Source: a virus
Strand: one strand, 5' to 3'
DNA: 39,061 nucleotides
Virus record (IMG/VR): IMGVR_UViG_3300035180_001962
Location: 1-39,061 of that record
How positions within the stretch are numbered: the first letter of the stretch is position 1; each line of letters opens with the position of its first letter. This document shows, piece by piece, positions 32,177 to 39,061 of the stretch. The notes below the pieces were generated by a model, which saw only the letters and a program-made list of their open reading frames with translations, was not told where the DNA came from and made no database searches. A program made the translations under genes and the position numbers.

Positions 32177-32479
32177 ATGAACCAAGAAATCTCTTTAAAA
32201 GATCAAGAAGAACCAAAAGAATCTATTCAAGAAAAACTAGATCGTACAGAATTGAAAGTAAAACATTTAAATGAAGCAGTGTTTTCATTGTGTGATCAAG
32301 TTAGAAGTATCAAAGAAGTTAAAAATATATCTGATTCTAATCAAGAACAAGATGGTTTAGAAGATGTTAGACAGTTACTTAACTATTCCGCCAAACAATT
32401 AGAAAAGTTTCAGTTAACCAGCGCAGAAATCTCAATGACCATTGATGATGTTAAATACGAAGTTAGAGTAACCAAATAA
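32177..32479 (+). CDS. Acidic coiled-coil hypothetical protein
   Basis: ATG 32177 with AAGGA gives 100 residues; an ATG at 32078 lies inside tRNA-Gly and is rejected. The protein is charged and helical (SIQEKLDRTELKVKHLNEAV), ending with a beta hairpin (EISMTIDDVKYEVRVTK). No family recognised. It is the first protein gene after the tRNA cluster. Confidence 0.6.
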   Translation: MNQEISLKDQEEPKESIQEKLDRTELKVKHLNEAVFSLCDQVRSIKEVKNISDSNQEQDGLEDVRQLLNYSAKQLEKFQLTSAEISMTIDDVKYEVRVTK

Positions 32480-32489
32480 AGGAAACAAC

Positions 32490-32732
32490 ATGTCAGAAGA
32501 ATTAAAATTACCATTTGAACCATCAGAAACTCAACCTGAATACATTGATATTAATCAAGTTAAACTATTAAACTCTTTAATTAAAGCTGCCGAACAATCA
32601 GCCCCTGCCGCAATGAAAGCAGAAAATGATCAACTTAAACTAAGATTGATGCAATTAGAATTAAAAGCAGCTTATAAACTATCAGATACAGATACACTAG
32701 ATATCAATACCGGATTAATTACCAGAAAATAA
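32490..32732 (+). CDS. Small hypothetical helical protein
   Basis: The protein has 80 residues, SD AAAGGA. A helix rich in Lys, Glu and Leu (AMKAENDQLKLRLMQLELKA) dominates, suggesting a coiled coil. It directly precedes the thioredoxin-like gene with no gap. No family recognised. Confidence 0.55.
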   Translation: MSEELKLPFEPSETQPEYIDINQVKLLNSLIKAAEQSAPAAMKAENDQLKLRLMQLELKAAYKLSDTDTLDINTGLITRK

Positions 32733-32978
32733 ATGCTTATCTTAAAGTTCTCAGCCGATTGGTGTTCTCCTTGCAAAAGGATGGCACCAATTATGCTTAA
32801 ATTAAAAGAAATCAAACCTGATGTAACAATCGAGGAAATTGATATTGATGACTGCCATCTCTTGGCGGCTAAATATAAAGTAAAAATGCTTCCTACCATT
32901 ATCATCCTAGATGAAGAAATAGAAATAGCTAGGTTCCAGGGAGTAGTTAGCTTAGAAACTATATTGGAGAAATTATGA
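32733..32978 (+). CDS. Thioredoxin-like protein
   Basis: The protein has 81 residues, shorter than host thioredoxin. It has LKFSADWCSPCKRMAPIM with the CSPC active site (11-14) and MLPTIIILD with the cis-Pro at 54. The start follows the previous stop with no gap, so it is probably translationally coupled. It may support host or phage reductases (none is encoded here), or act as a stability factor. Overlaps the next gene by ATGA. Confidence 0.85.
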   Translation: MLILKFSADWCSPCKRMAPIMLKLKEIKPDVTIEEIDIDDCHLLAAKYKVKMLPTIIILDEEIEIARFQGVVSLETILEKL

Positions 32979-33235
32979 AATATCTATTTAAAGTAGAAGA
33001 TACCAATATCCATTGCAAACGAGCTATTAGATATCCAGAAAATAACTCAACTACTCTAGATTTAGTCTTAATGATCCTAGAATCTCTGTCAGAAGAGAAT
33101 GATGGTAATGAATTCACAATCATCAATCCTCCTTTTATGCCAGAACAAATAACTCTTGAAGATGGTAGAGTCATTCCTTATGAATCTAGACAATTCCAAG
33201 GTAAAGACCAAATCTTTATATACTATGCAAAATAA
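32975..33235 (+). CDS. Small hypothetical protein
   Basis: The protein has 86 residues, beginning at ATGA of the thioredoxin stop, SD TTGGAG. It is mixed alpha/beta with a conserved-looking ITLEDGRVIPYESRQFQG segment. No family recognised. Its overlap with the thioredoxin gene suggests coordinated expression. Confidence 0.55.
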   Translation: MKYLFKVEDTNIHCKRAIRYPENNSTTLDLVLMILESLSEENDGNEFTIINPPFMPEQITLEDGRVIPYESRQFQGKDQIFIYYAK

Positions 33236-33242
33236 TAGAAAC

Positions 33243-33321
33243 CGAGGCGCTCATTGTAACGGCGTCAATATCCGAGTTCTGGAAGACGCTCGTGTCGGCA
33301 GTTAAACTCTGCCTGCCTCGA
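33243..33321 (+). ncRNA. tRNA-like element with abnormal middle
   Basis: Acceptor CGAGGCG/TGCCTCG and T arm GGCAG-TTAAACT-CTGCC are perfect, but the 45 bases between do not form standard D and anticodon arms. GCGTC (33262-33266) pairs with GACGC (33285-33289), and inside it TCC/GGA encloses a 7-base loop. Alternatively ATTG/CAAT and CGAG/CTCG give a 12-base anticodon loop. No CCA is encoded. It may be a degenerate tRNA or a tRNA mimic. Confidence 0.45.
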
Positions 33322-33326
33322 ATCAT

Positions 33327-33397
33327 TAAGATATCGTTCAATGGTAGGACGAAATGCTTTGAACATTTCAATTTAAGTTCGATTCTTAATATCTTAA
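33327..33397 (+). tRNA. tRNA-Gln (TTG)
   Basis: Acceptor TAAGATA/TATCTTA, D stem GTTC/GGAC with GG in the loop, anticodon stem AAATG/CATTT with loop CTTTGAA, T stem TTAAG/CTTAA with loop TTCGATT. Discriminator A; CCA not encoded. Confidence 0.85.
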
Positions 33398-33438
33398 CAA
33401 ATTAAATAATTTCCGCACAATATCAAAAGGAACTTAAT

Positions 33439-33732
33439 ATGCAAATTTATCTCAACAAACAAGAATTACAATCTCTTACATCATACAACTTCGTAACCAA
33501 TGTATCTGATACCGTCATCACGTTAGGTTTAAACTTAACTTCATTAGGATGTGAAGTAGAATCCGAAGTAGGTGACAAAGTAACTGTAGATGTCCAATTC
33601 GGCGCTCTAAAGCTTAAACCACTGACCGGGACTATAACTGAAAAGAAACTATCAGGAACTCCTCAACCAAATAAAGCTCCAGTTATTTTAATTAGTATTT
33701 TTTGCGCAAAATCAAAATGGAAGATTGTATGA
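33439..33732 (+). CDS. Small beta-rich hypothetical protein
   Basis: The protein has 97 residues, SD AAAAGGA. It has alternating hydrophobic strands (KVTVDVQFGALKLKPLTG) and looks like a small beta barrel. No family recognised. Its stop overlaps the next start (ATGA). Confidence 0.6.
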   Translation: MQIYLNKQELQSLTSYNFVTNVSDTVITLGLNLTSLGCEVESEVGDKVTVDVQFGALKLKPLTGTITEKKLSGTPQPNKAPVILISIFCAKSKWKIV

Positions 33733-34019
33733 AACAAGCACATCATATGTTTTTATATGCTTGTGATAGCTGTAGAGCCACAAGGGATTATGAAGATGAT
33801 ACACATAACTATGATGATAATTGCAATGAATGCATTATAGAAATACACAGGTTTGATAAACCAGAAGAATTTATAGATAATACATTTTATAGTATAGGCA
33901 ATTGTTTTAATGAAACATCAGGCGCAAAACATCTTATACAATATGATTTGCCTAGAAGTAAAGCCGCACAAGCAAGAGAACTATGCAAACGCTTAAATAA
34001 GATTAAGGCATTCATATGA
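33729..34019 (+). CDS. Small Cys-rich protein ending in IKAFI
   Basis: ATG 33729 overlaps the previous stop (ATGA) and has GGAAG upstream, giving 96 residues. A CDSC...CNEC arrangement (ACDSCRATRDYE ... DDNCNECIIEI) could bind zinc. The C-terminus is a basic helix (RELCKRLNKIKAFI), similar to other LKAF-ending proteins here. No family recognised. Confidence 0.6.
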   Translation: MKQAHHMFLYACDSCRATRDYEDDTHNYDDNCNECIIEIHRFDKPEEFIDNTFYSIGNCFNETSGAKHLIQYDLPRSKAAQARELCKRLNKIKAFI

Positions 34020-34135
34020 TCGTAATACTAACATTAATTATAGCTCTTCCAACAATCGCTGTTATCATGGCTAATTTATCAAAATATAAAACTCCATATA
34101 AATCTCGTTCAGGATACAATAAGAGCATAGACTAG
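34016..34135 (+). CDS. 39-residue membrane peptide
   Basis: Starts at ATGA of the previous gene. MIVILTLIIALPTIAVIMAN is a membrane helix, followed by a short basic tail (KYKTPYKSRSGYNKS). Its stop lies in the first copy of a tandem repeat. Function is unknown. Confidence 0.5.
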   Translation: MIVILTLIIALPTIAVIMANLSKYKTPYKSRSGYNKSID

Positions 34136-34173
34136 ATTCTACGAAAAGACTAGATTCTACGAAAAGACTAGAT
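34130..34173 (+). repeat. 18-base tandem repeat, 2.4 copies
   Basis: GACTAGATTCTACGAAAA occurs at 34130-34147 and 34148-34165, followed by GACTAGAT. Its core AGATTCTACGAAAAG also precedes the gene at 17433. It lies between the membrane peptide and tRNA-Thr. Confidence 0.8.
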
Positions 34174-34188
34174 ATAAGTCGCACACAA

Positions 34189-34262
34189 GCCGCAGTAATT
34201 CAATGATAGAATATCAACTTGGTATGTTGATTATGTAAGTTTGATTCTTACCTGTGGCTCCA
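34189..34262 (+). tRNA. tRNA-Thr (GGT)
   Basis: Acceptor GCCGCAG/CTGTGGC (one G-T pair), D stem ATTC/GAAT, anticodon stem TCAAC/GTTGA with loop TTGGTAT, T stem GTAAG/CTTAC with loop TTTGATT, discriminator T and encoded CCA. Confidence 0.85.
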
Positions 34263-34588
34263 TTAATTGTTAAGTTAACTTTATCTTAATGTGATGCTTA
34301 CAGGTGTTAATCTGTTAATAGTGTTAATCCATATAATTAAATAAATATAGTTTGAAAAAAGGTAACACTCTATCTGTTATTGCTTGTTTTATAGCGTTTT
34401 AGAATGTATTTATTATGGAATGGCTTGTTTTATAGGACTTTAAAAACAGCTAAAATGTGGCAATTTTCATGCCAACGTCATAAAAAATACATTTGTTAAT
34501 CATTATTATTAATTATCTTATTATATTTAATTAATAAACATCATATCTTCAAACTCTATCATATCAAATTAATAAATAAGGATTTATC
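34263..34588 (+). promoter_or_regulatory. Non-coding region upstream of small terminase
   Basis: No gene is supported in this AT-rich stretch. It has TGTTAAT three times (34305, 34313, 34322) and again near 34495, GCTTGTTTTATAG twice (34382 and 34423) and a hairpin TGGCA/TGCCA (34458-34474). A weak sigma-70-like promoter could lie near 34493-34526. It is the natural place for the late promoter and/or packaging signal, but this is inference. Confidence 0.45.
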
Positions 34589-35122
34589 ATGGCACATTCA
34601 GAAACTAAACTATCACCAGCATTAATAGCTGAGTTATCAAAACGTAATTCATTAGGTAGTGGCTATAGAGCTTTACAAGAATGGTTATCAGGGACTCATA
34701 AAATAGAATTATCACATATTACAATTCGTAAGAAGATATTGGCATATCGTGAGGACAATTATGAGTTATCAAAAGAACTGCGCGCTGAAAAGAAAGAACA
34801 GTTATCTATTACTATAGATTCTGATTTAGCACTTATTCAACATGAGATTGATGCAATGTTAAAGATTGCCGCTGAATGTGAAGCTAAGAAAGATAAACGT
34901 AATCGTATGGCTGTTACTGATAGATTAGCTAAGTTAGTTGATTTGCGTAGAAAATTCTGTGGTGTTAAAACTCCTGAAGAAGAAATTGCTGATAGAGGTC
35001 CAATTGCCTCAGATACATTAATGAGTAGATTGGATGATTTAATTGAAAGACGTAAAGCTGATAAAGAACCTATTGTTTCTGATTGGATTGAACCAGAAAC
35101 AGTTATCGGTAAATCCAATTGA
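34589..35122 (+). CDS. Putative terminase small subunit
   Basis: The protein has 177 residues and SD AAGGA. It has an N-terminal HTH-like region (SKRNSLGSGYRALQEWLSGT, then HITIRKKILAYRED) and a central helical domain (DSDLALIQHEIDAMLKIAAE), the layout of small terminases. The C-terminal part is acidic/basic mixed. It precedes the large terminase by one gene. Its final codons lie within a perfect 27-bp inverted repeat, so the gene end may carry a packaging or regulatory site. Confidence 0.65.
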   Translation: MAHSETKLSPALIAELSKRNSLGSGYRALQEWLSGTHKIELSHITIRKKILAYREDNYELSKELRAEKKEQLSITIDSDLALIQHEIDAMLKIAAECEAKKDKRNRMAVTDRLAKLVDLRRKFCGVKTPEEEIADRGPIASDTLMSRLDDLIERRKADKEPIVSDWIEPETVIGKSN

Positions 35123-35203
35123 TTCCGCGATAAATGTATGGAATACGTATATACGTTGACGCATAACAGCAATAGCACATTTATCGCGGAATCAATTGGA
35201 TTT
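35111..35203. repeat. Perfect 27-bp inverted repeat with 39-base spacer
   Basis: The left arm 35111-35137 (starting AAATCCAATTGATTCC) matches the inverted right arm 35177-35203 at all 27 positions. The spacer starts with the ATG of the next gene and contains palindrome ACGTATATACGT (35145-35156). The element covers the small terminase stop codon and the start of the gene at 35138. It could be a hairpin regulator, a packaging or recombination site, or an assembly artefact. Confidence 0.85.
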
Positions 35204-35398
35204 CAATGTTTATTAGTTAAATTAGTAGATGATATGGCGCAATATCAATTCTATAAATTACCTAGATACAACATGACATGGCTATTTGCATTAGATATAG
35301 ATGATGATGTAAAAGCATTGCCGCCTAATACTATACTATTGTCTAATAAAGAGATTGCTGCTTATCAAAAAGCCGATGCTCTTAAATCTTTCTGGTGA
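35138..35398 (+). CDS. Hypothetical protein starting in the hairpin loop, ending LKSFW
   Basis: The protein has 86 residues. There is no SD: the ATG is the first base triplet after the left arm of the 27-bp inverted repeat, so its start would lie in an RNA hairpin loop. Residues 14-22 (TFIAESIGF) are encoded by the right arm. The C-terminus QKADALKSFW resembles LKAFW/LKAFR of other genes. The true start may differ, and the 5' end may have been altered by the repeat. No family recognised. Confidence 0.55.
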   Translation: MEYVYTLTHNSNSTFIAESIGFQCLLVKLVDDMAQYQFYKLPRYNMTWLFALDIDDDVKALPPNTILLSNKEIAAYQKADALKSFW

Positions 35399-35443
35399 TT
35401 ATTATAATTGCCAATTTACATAATACATAAAGGAACTTAATAT

Positions 35444-36943
35444 ATGATACAAGATCAAACAGAATTAAGCTCAATTGATGAACCAATTGCAGTTGAAGAT
35501 TTACCTATAGTTAGAGAGTTATCTAAAGCAGACCATTTTGCCGCATTATCAGATAAAGATAGAGAAGATATCTTATCTAAGATGACAGATGCAGATAAAG
35601 AATCATTAGCATATGATTGGAACTTCTGGGGGCGACCAAAACAAATAGCACCTCCAGGTGATTGGAGATATTGGTTAACATTAGCAGGGAGAGGTTACGG
35701 AAAAACCGTACTTGCAGCTAATTATATTATTCAAGAAGTATATAAAGCCGAAAAGAAAGGTAAGAAGTTAATCATTGGTTTATTTGGTAGTAACTTTGCT
35801 GAAATTGAAAAGGTAATGATAACTGGTAAATCTGGTATACTTAATCAAGGTAATCCAAAGAATAGACCTACCTGGGTCGGTGGTAATAAAAGAGAATTAA
35901 CCTGGAGAGATAAGAATGGTAAAGTAATAGCTATAGCTTATGCTATGACAGGAGAGAAACCTGATGCTATTAGAGGATTCGAGTTTGATTTAGTATGGAT
36001 TGATGAATTAGCTAAGTTTAAATACTTATCTAAAGTCTGGGACCAATTAAAGTTTGCCAGCGGTCGTATTGAACCACCAAAAACTATTATTACTACTACT
36101 CCTAAACCATTAGCTCTATTAAGACAATTGGTTGATAATCCTAAATGTCATGTAACTAGAGGTTCTTCTTATGAGAATCATTTGTTATCTGAAGATTATA
36201 TTGAAGAAATTAATCAATTCAAAGGAACTAGATTAGGCGCACAAGAGATATTTGGAGCTATATTAGATGATGCGAAAGGAGCATTGTGGTCTAGAGATTT
36301 AATTAAGAAGCTTAGTTTAATTGAATATCAACAGAAGTATCATAAAGATTGGAATAAAGATATTCCATTTACTATGCAAGACTTCTTAAAAGATATGTTA
36401 TTAATAGTTATTGCGGTAGATCCTGCAACGACTGTAACAATTAAATCAGATGAAACTGGTATTATAATAGCTGCTAAAGATAAACAAGGTTATGGATACA
36501 TAATTGATGATTTATCAGGTAAATATACAGTAGAGCAATGGGCTACAATAGTTAATAAAGCATATCTTAAATATGGCGCCAAATTAGTAATAGCTGAAAC
36601 TAATCAGGGCGGAGATATGGTTGAATACTCTATGAAGAGCATTAATAAAAGTATTAAAGTTAAAAAGATACATGCTAAAGATGGTAAAATAGCTAGAGCA
36701 GAACCAATATCATTACTTTATGAACAAGGTAAAATAATTCATATGAAGGAAAACTTCTTATTATTAGAAGATCAGATGTGTAATTTCGTTGGTAAACATA
36801 TAAAGCCAGATGAGGATGATGTAGATATTGGATCTAAAATATTATCACCAGATCGAATGGATGCTATGGTTTACTCTTTAACTGAGTTATTTTTACAAGG
36901 TAAAAGAGAACCAGCTAGAGGAATGATGGATTTTGACTTTTAA
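35444..36943 (+). CDS. Terminase large subunit
   Basis: The protein has 499 residues, SD AAAGGA. The ATPase has Walker A AGRGYGKT (81-88), Walker B DLVWIDE (182-188) and coupling motif ITTTP (216-220). The nuclease domain starts at IVIAVDPATT (321-330) with Asp325, then IIDDLSGKYT, VIAETNQGGD and a final SPDRMDAMVYSLTEL. All catalytic motifs are intact. It cuts and pumps DNA into the procapsid; the circular assembly suggests headful packaging. Confidence 0.9.
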   Translation: MIQDQTELSSIDEPIAVEDLPIVRELSKADHFAALSDKDREDILSKMTDADKESLAYDWNFWGRPKQIAPPGDWRYWLTLAGRGYGKTVLAANYIIQEVYKAEKKGKKLIIGLFGSNFAEIEKVMITGKSGILNQGNPKNRPTWVGGNKRELTWRDKNGKVIAIAYAMTGEKPDAIRGFEFDLVWIDELAKFKYLSKVWDQLKFASGRIEPPKTIITTTPKPLALLRQLVDNPKCHVTRGSSYENHLLSEDYIEEINQFKGTRLGAQEIFGAILDDAKGALWSRDLIKKLSLIEYQQKYHKDWNKDIPFTMQDFLKDMLLIVIAVDPATTVTIKSDETGIIIAAKDKQGYGYIIDDLSGKYTVEQWATIVNKAYLKYGAKLVIAETNQGGDMVEYSMKSINKSIKVKKIHAKDGKIARAEPISLLYEQGKIIHMKENFLLLEDQMCNFVGKHIKPDEDDVDIGSKILSPDRMDAMVYSLTELFLQGKREPARGMMDFDF

Positions 36944-37009
36944 ATGAATGAAAAGGCTTATCGAAGATTCTTGTATTGTGCCGCCATTATAAGCCGTTTC
37001 AAACATTGA
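36944..37009 (+). CDS. Possible 21-residue peptide between terminase and portal
   Basis: ATG follows the large terminase stop directly and the frame reads MNEKAYRRFLYCAAIISRFK, then His and TGA. There is no separate SD, so it would depend on coupling. GGCTTAT (36955-36961) pairs with ATAAGCC (36989-36995) in the same stretch. It may be chance; low confidence. Confidence 0.25.
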   Translation: MNEKAYRRFLYCAAIISRFKH

Positions 37010-37033
37010 TAACTATATAATATAAGGACCGCG

Positions 37034-38536
37034 ATGAAATATAAACAATTAAACACAAAGCATCCTGAATACGACCACAAACAGTATGACCAATACAATG
37101 CGTTATATGAAGGTGGCAAAACATTTGAAAAGTTTAAACCTCAATTCTTAACTAAAAATGAGATTGAGCCGCCACAAATCTTTAAATCAAGACAAGATAA
37201 CGCCGAGTATCAAAACTTTGTTGGTCCAATTATCGATCAATTTGCAGCTCAACTATTTAGTTCTCCATTTAAGATTACGTCAGAAGACGATAAACCTTTG
37301 GATTCATTTTACACTGAATTTCAAAGTGACGTGGATGGGGGCGGAGCTGATTTAGTTAATTTCATGCAAAACAGTTTTATTAATGCTGTTGTTAAAGGAT
37401 GTTCATGGTTTGTGGCTGAAATGCCTGCATTACCTGATGATTTAGCTGCTATGAAAGCTGCCAACCAATTATCTATTGATCAAATGGATAAGTCTGGATA
37501 TCGCAGAGCTACTTTATGTGCAGTAGATAATTCTCAAGTATTTGATTATGAAATGGATAATTATAAAAGATTATCTATTGTCAAAATTCATAAATGTGAA
37601 TCATTATTGAATCCAGCTACTATGGATCGTTCATTTATTACTGAAACATGGAAAATCTATGATTCACAATATATAACTACTTATGTTCATACTTATAAAC
37701 AAGAAGATGTAAATAAGATAGATCCTGAGTTAGAGATTAAACCAAAAAGTCAAGTTAAGCATGGTTTTGGAGCTGTTCCGGTTTTAACATTGGAATTTCC
37801 TCCTGGATTATGGATAATGAATAGAGTTGCATCTGCACAGATTGGTCATTTTAGATCATCTGCACAATTGGACTGGGCTCAAAGAAACTGTGCATTTCCG
37901 ATGCCTGTATTTAAGTCTGTTGATAAAGGAAGTCCTCCTGTTCTTGGAGCAGGGAGATGGATATTGATTGATTCTGAAGAGGAGTTTGATTTTAAAGCTC
38001 CATCATCTGATTCTTTTGCTTCTTTGGCAGAAAGAATTGAATCTAAGAGAGTTGAAATTTTCCGTGTGACTCAACAAATGGCTGCTGGAATAAGTAACAC
38101 CGCCGTAATAGGTCGTTCTGCTGATTCTAAAGCTATGGATACAGCCGCAACAGAGATATGCTTACAAGCATATGGAAGATATGTTAAAGAAGCTGTGGAA
38201 GAGATTTTTGAACTTGTTAGTAATGCTAGAGGAGAAATTGAAGTAGTATTTTCTGTTGAAGGAATGAATCAATTCAATCCTGAAGACGTAACTTCTACTA
38301 TGGCTAATTTAAAAGCTTCTAAAGAATTAGTTCTTCATTCTCCAGATTACTTGAAAGAAATAGAGTTGAAAATATCTAATATCATGCTTCCAGACCTTGA
38401 TGGTCCTAAGAAGGATTTAATTACTAAACAAATAGAAGATGCTTTTGCTGTTTTAACTTCTAAATTAGAACCTGGATCCTCATTATTAGAGCCTCCGTCA
38501 GATCCGTTGGTTAAAAAAGACAAGCAAATCTCATAA
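37034..38536 (+). CDS. Portal protein (DUF4055-like)
   Basis: The protein has 500 residues with SD AAGGACC. It contains YNALYEGGKTFEKFKPQFL near the start, then NFVGPIIDQFAAQLFSSPF and LDWAQRNCAFPMPVF, ARVEIFRVTQQMA-like and DTAATEICLQAYGRYVKEAV helices, the layout of DUF4055 portals. It follows the large terminase as usual. The dodecamer would form the DNA entry channel and recruit the terminase. Confidence 0.8.
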   Translation: MKYKQLNTKHPEYDHKQYDQYNALYEGGKTFEKFKPQFLTKNEIEPPQIFKSRQDNAEYQNFVGPIIDQFAAQLFSSPFKITSEDDKPLDSFYTEFQSDVDGGGADLVNFMQNSFINAVVKGCSWFVAEMPALPDDLAAMKAANQLSIDQMDKSGYRRATLCAVDNSQVFDYEMDNYKRLSIVKIHKCESLLNPATMDRSFITETWKIYDSQYITTYVHTYKQEDVNKIDPELEIKPKSQVKHGFGAVPVLTLEFPPGLWIMNRVASAQIGHFRSSAQLDWAQRNCAFPMPVFKSVDKGSPPVLGAGRWILIDSEEEFDFKAPSSDSFASLAERIESKRVEIFRVTQQMAAGISNTAVIGRSADSKAMDTAATEICLQAYGRYVKEAVEEIFELVSNARGEIEVVFSVEGMNQFNPEDVTSTMANLKASKELVLHSPDYLKEIELKISNIMLPDLDGPKKDLITKQIEDAFAVLTSKLEPGSSLLEPPSDPLVKKDKQIS

Positions 38537-38569
38537 TAAAAGATTTACAATCAATCAAAGGAAATAACT

Positions 38570-39061
38570 ATGGTAGGACAATATTTATCAACAGATCCAG
38601 ATTTTCCGGTTGAAGGCGAAATTAATATGCCAAGACTTGATGATAAGCGTCAAATGCTTGTTTCAGGTCTTGATGCTATCGCTTTAAATACAGGACATAT
38701 ACCTCCTGCTGGACAGCGAGTAATGTCAAATTCATTACCTGTTGTAATTGCATCAGATCAAACTCTGATACCAGTTAGAGAACAATATGCACCAGTTGCA
38801 GAAGATAATGCGGCTGGAAGGTTTTTAGTTGAACAACGTAATTCATATACAAATATTACTACTGCAACTACTACGGTAGTTAAATCAGGGGCTGGATTTC
38901 TTCATTTAATTATGGTTAATTCTGCTGCTGCCTTAGCAACTATTATTCTTTATGATAATACTGTTGTTTCAGGAACTAAGATTGCAATAATCACAATGCC
39001 TGGAGTTCTTTTGGCAAATCAAGCTAATTTTAGATATGATGTATCTTTTAATACTGGACTT
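38570..39061 (+). CDS. Virion-associated protein, N-terminal part (continues at 241-288)
   Basis: ATG 38570 has AAAGGAAA upstream and reads MVGQYLSTDPDFPVEG. The frame is open to the window end and continues over the join to TAA 288, giving about 179 residues. LPVVIASDQTLIPVRE is a common phage structural motif (VVIASDQ.xIPV). In this copy five C-to-T differences from 1-240 change Ser to Leu, Thr to Ile twice, and Ala to Val twice. It sits between portal and lectin-like genes, suggesting a decoration protein. Confidence 0.75.
   Translation, partial: MVGQYLSTDPDFPVEGEINMPRLDDKRQMLVSGLDAIALNTGHIPPAGQRVMSNSLPVVIASDQTLIPVREQYAPVAEDNAAGRFLVEQRNSYTNITTATTTVVKSGAGFLHLIMVNSAAALATIILYDNTVVSGTKIAIITMPGVLLANQANFRYDVSFNTGL
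38822..39061 (+). repeat. Terminal overlap, right copy (pairs with 1-240)
   Basis: It is identical to 1-240 except for five C-to-T changes at 38934, 38946, 38964, 38967 and 38988, all within 55 bases. This shows circular closure of the assembly with two variants present. Confidence 0.9.

Noticed and set aside
34130-34173. CRISPR-like array
   Set aside because: Units are 18 bases and directly adjacent with no spacers; no cas genes are present.
38934-38988. Diversity-generating retroelement activity behind the clustered substitutions
   Set aside because: No reverse transcriptase or template repeat is encoded, and such elements change A positions, not C to T on this strand.
1-39061. UGA as a sense codon
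   Set aside because: Many well-supported genes end with TGA (for example 15399, 18610, 21905, 28893, 33732), and large conserved genes contain no in-frame TGA.

Overview
The window is an essentially complete tailed-phage genome of about 38.8 kb assembled as a circle. The first 240 bases recur as the last 240 bases (1-240 = 38822-39061), and one gene runs across the join. The sequence is AT-rich, with mostly host-type SD sequences (AAGGA/GGAG) and tightly packed ATGA-type gene junctions. The tail is contractile and Mu-like: sheath, tube, tape measure, gpN-like circularisation/baseplate protein, gpP-like hub, spike, gp46-, gp47- and gp48-like baseplate proteins, then fibres. A lipobox lipoprotein and a FlgJ-like glucosaminidase lysin suggest a Gram-negative host; nothing identifies it further. 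No integrase or clear repressor is visible, and no reverse transcriptase or DNA polymerase is encoded.

Layout on the circle. Packaging and head: putative small terminase (34.6 kb), an unknown gene inside a perfect 27-bp inverted repeat, large terminase, portal (to 38.5 kb), a structural protein across the join, a lectin-like protein, scaffold-like protein and major capsid protein (to 3.9 kb), then neck/connector genes. Tail: sheath at 6.5 kb to fibres ending at 21.5 kb, followed by two single-pass membrane/coiled-coil proteins. A block mainly on the minus strand (22.1-24.9 kb) holds a polytopic membrane protein, a cysteine-rich lipoprotein, several small unknowns, a PD-(D/E)XK-like nuclease and a GIY-YIG/NUMOD3 homing endonuclease. 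Replication (24.9-29.1 kb): RuvC-like resolvase, an origin-like inverted repeat, a VapE-type helicase, a second GIY-YIG nuclease and an HExxH protein. Lysin and partner lie on the minus strand (29.2-30.4 kb). The final block (30.5-34.3 kb) has small unknown genes, a thioredoxin-like protein and at least six convincing or probable tRNAs (Phe, Asn, Tyr, Gly, Gln, Thr), plus a less certain Ala-AGC and two odd structured RNAs.

The most unusual content is in the non-coding DNA. The highly expressed structural genes are separated by very strong hairpins (after capsid, after sheath, after tube). The hairpin after the tube gene has an approximately 27-bp stem and a T tract, and its 5' arm shares a 20-odd-base element with a predicted short terminated RNA in the early region. 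The helicase gene is preceded by a symmetric 128-base inverted repeat centred on a 22-base G/C-only palindrome and surrounded by TGTTAT-type repeats. Early genes share a CTAGGCAT...ATATTG upstream motif, often with palindromic TTGTYATA operators. Several genes appear damaged or interrupted: a frameshifted gene after the capsid gene, and an open frame after the second GIY-YIG nuclease. The two copies of the 240-base overlap differ only by five C-to-T changes, all amino-acid changing.
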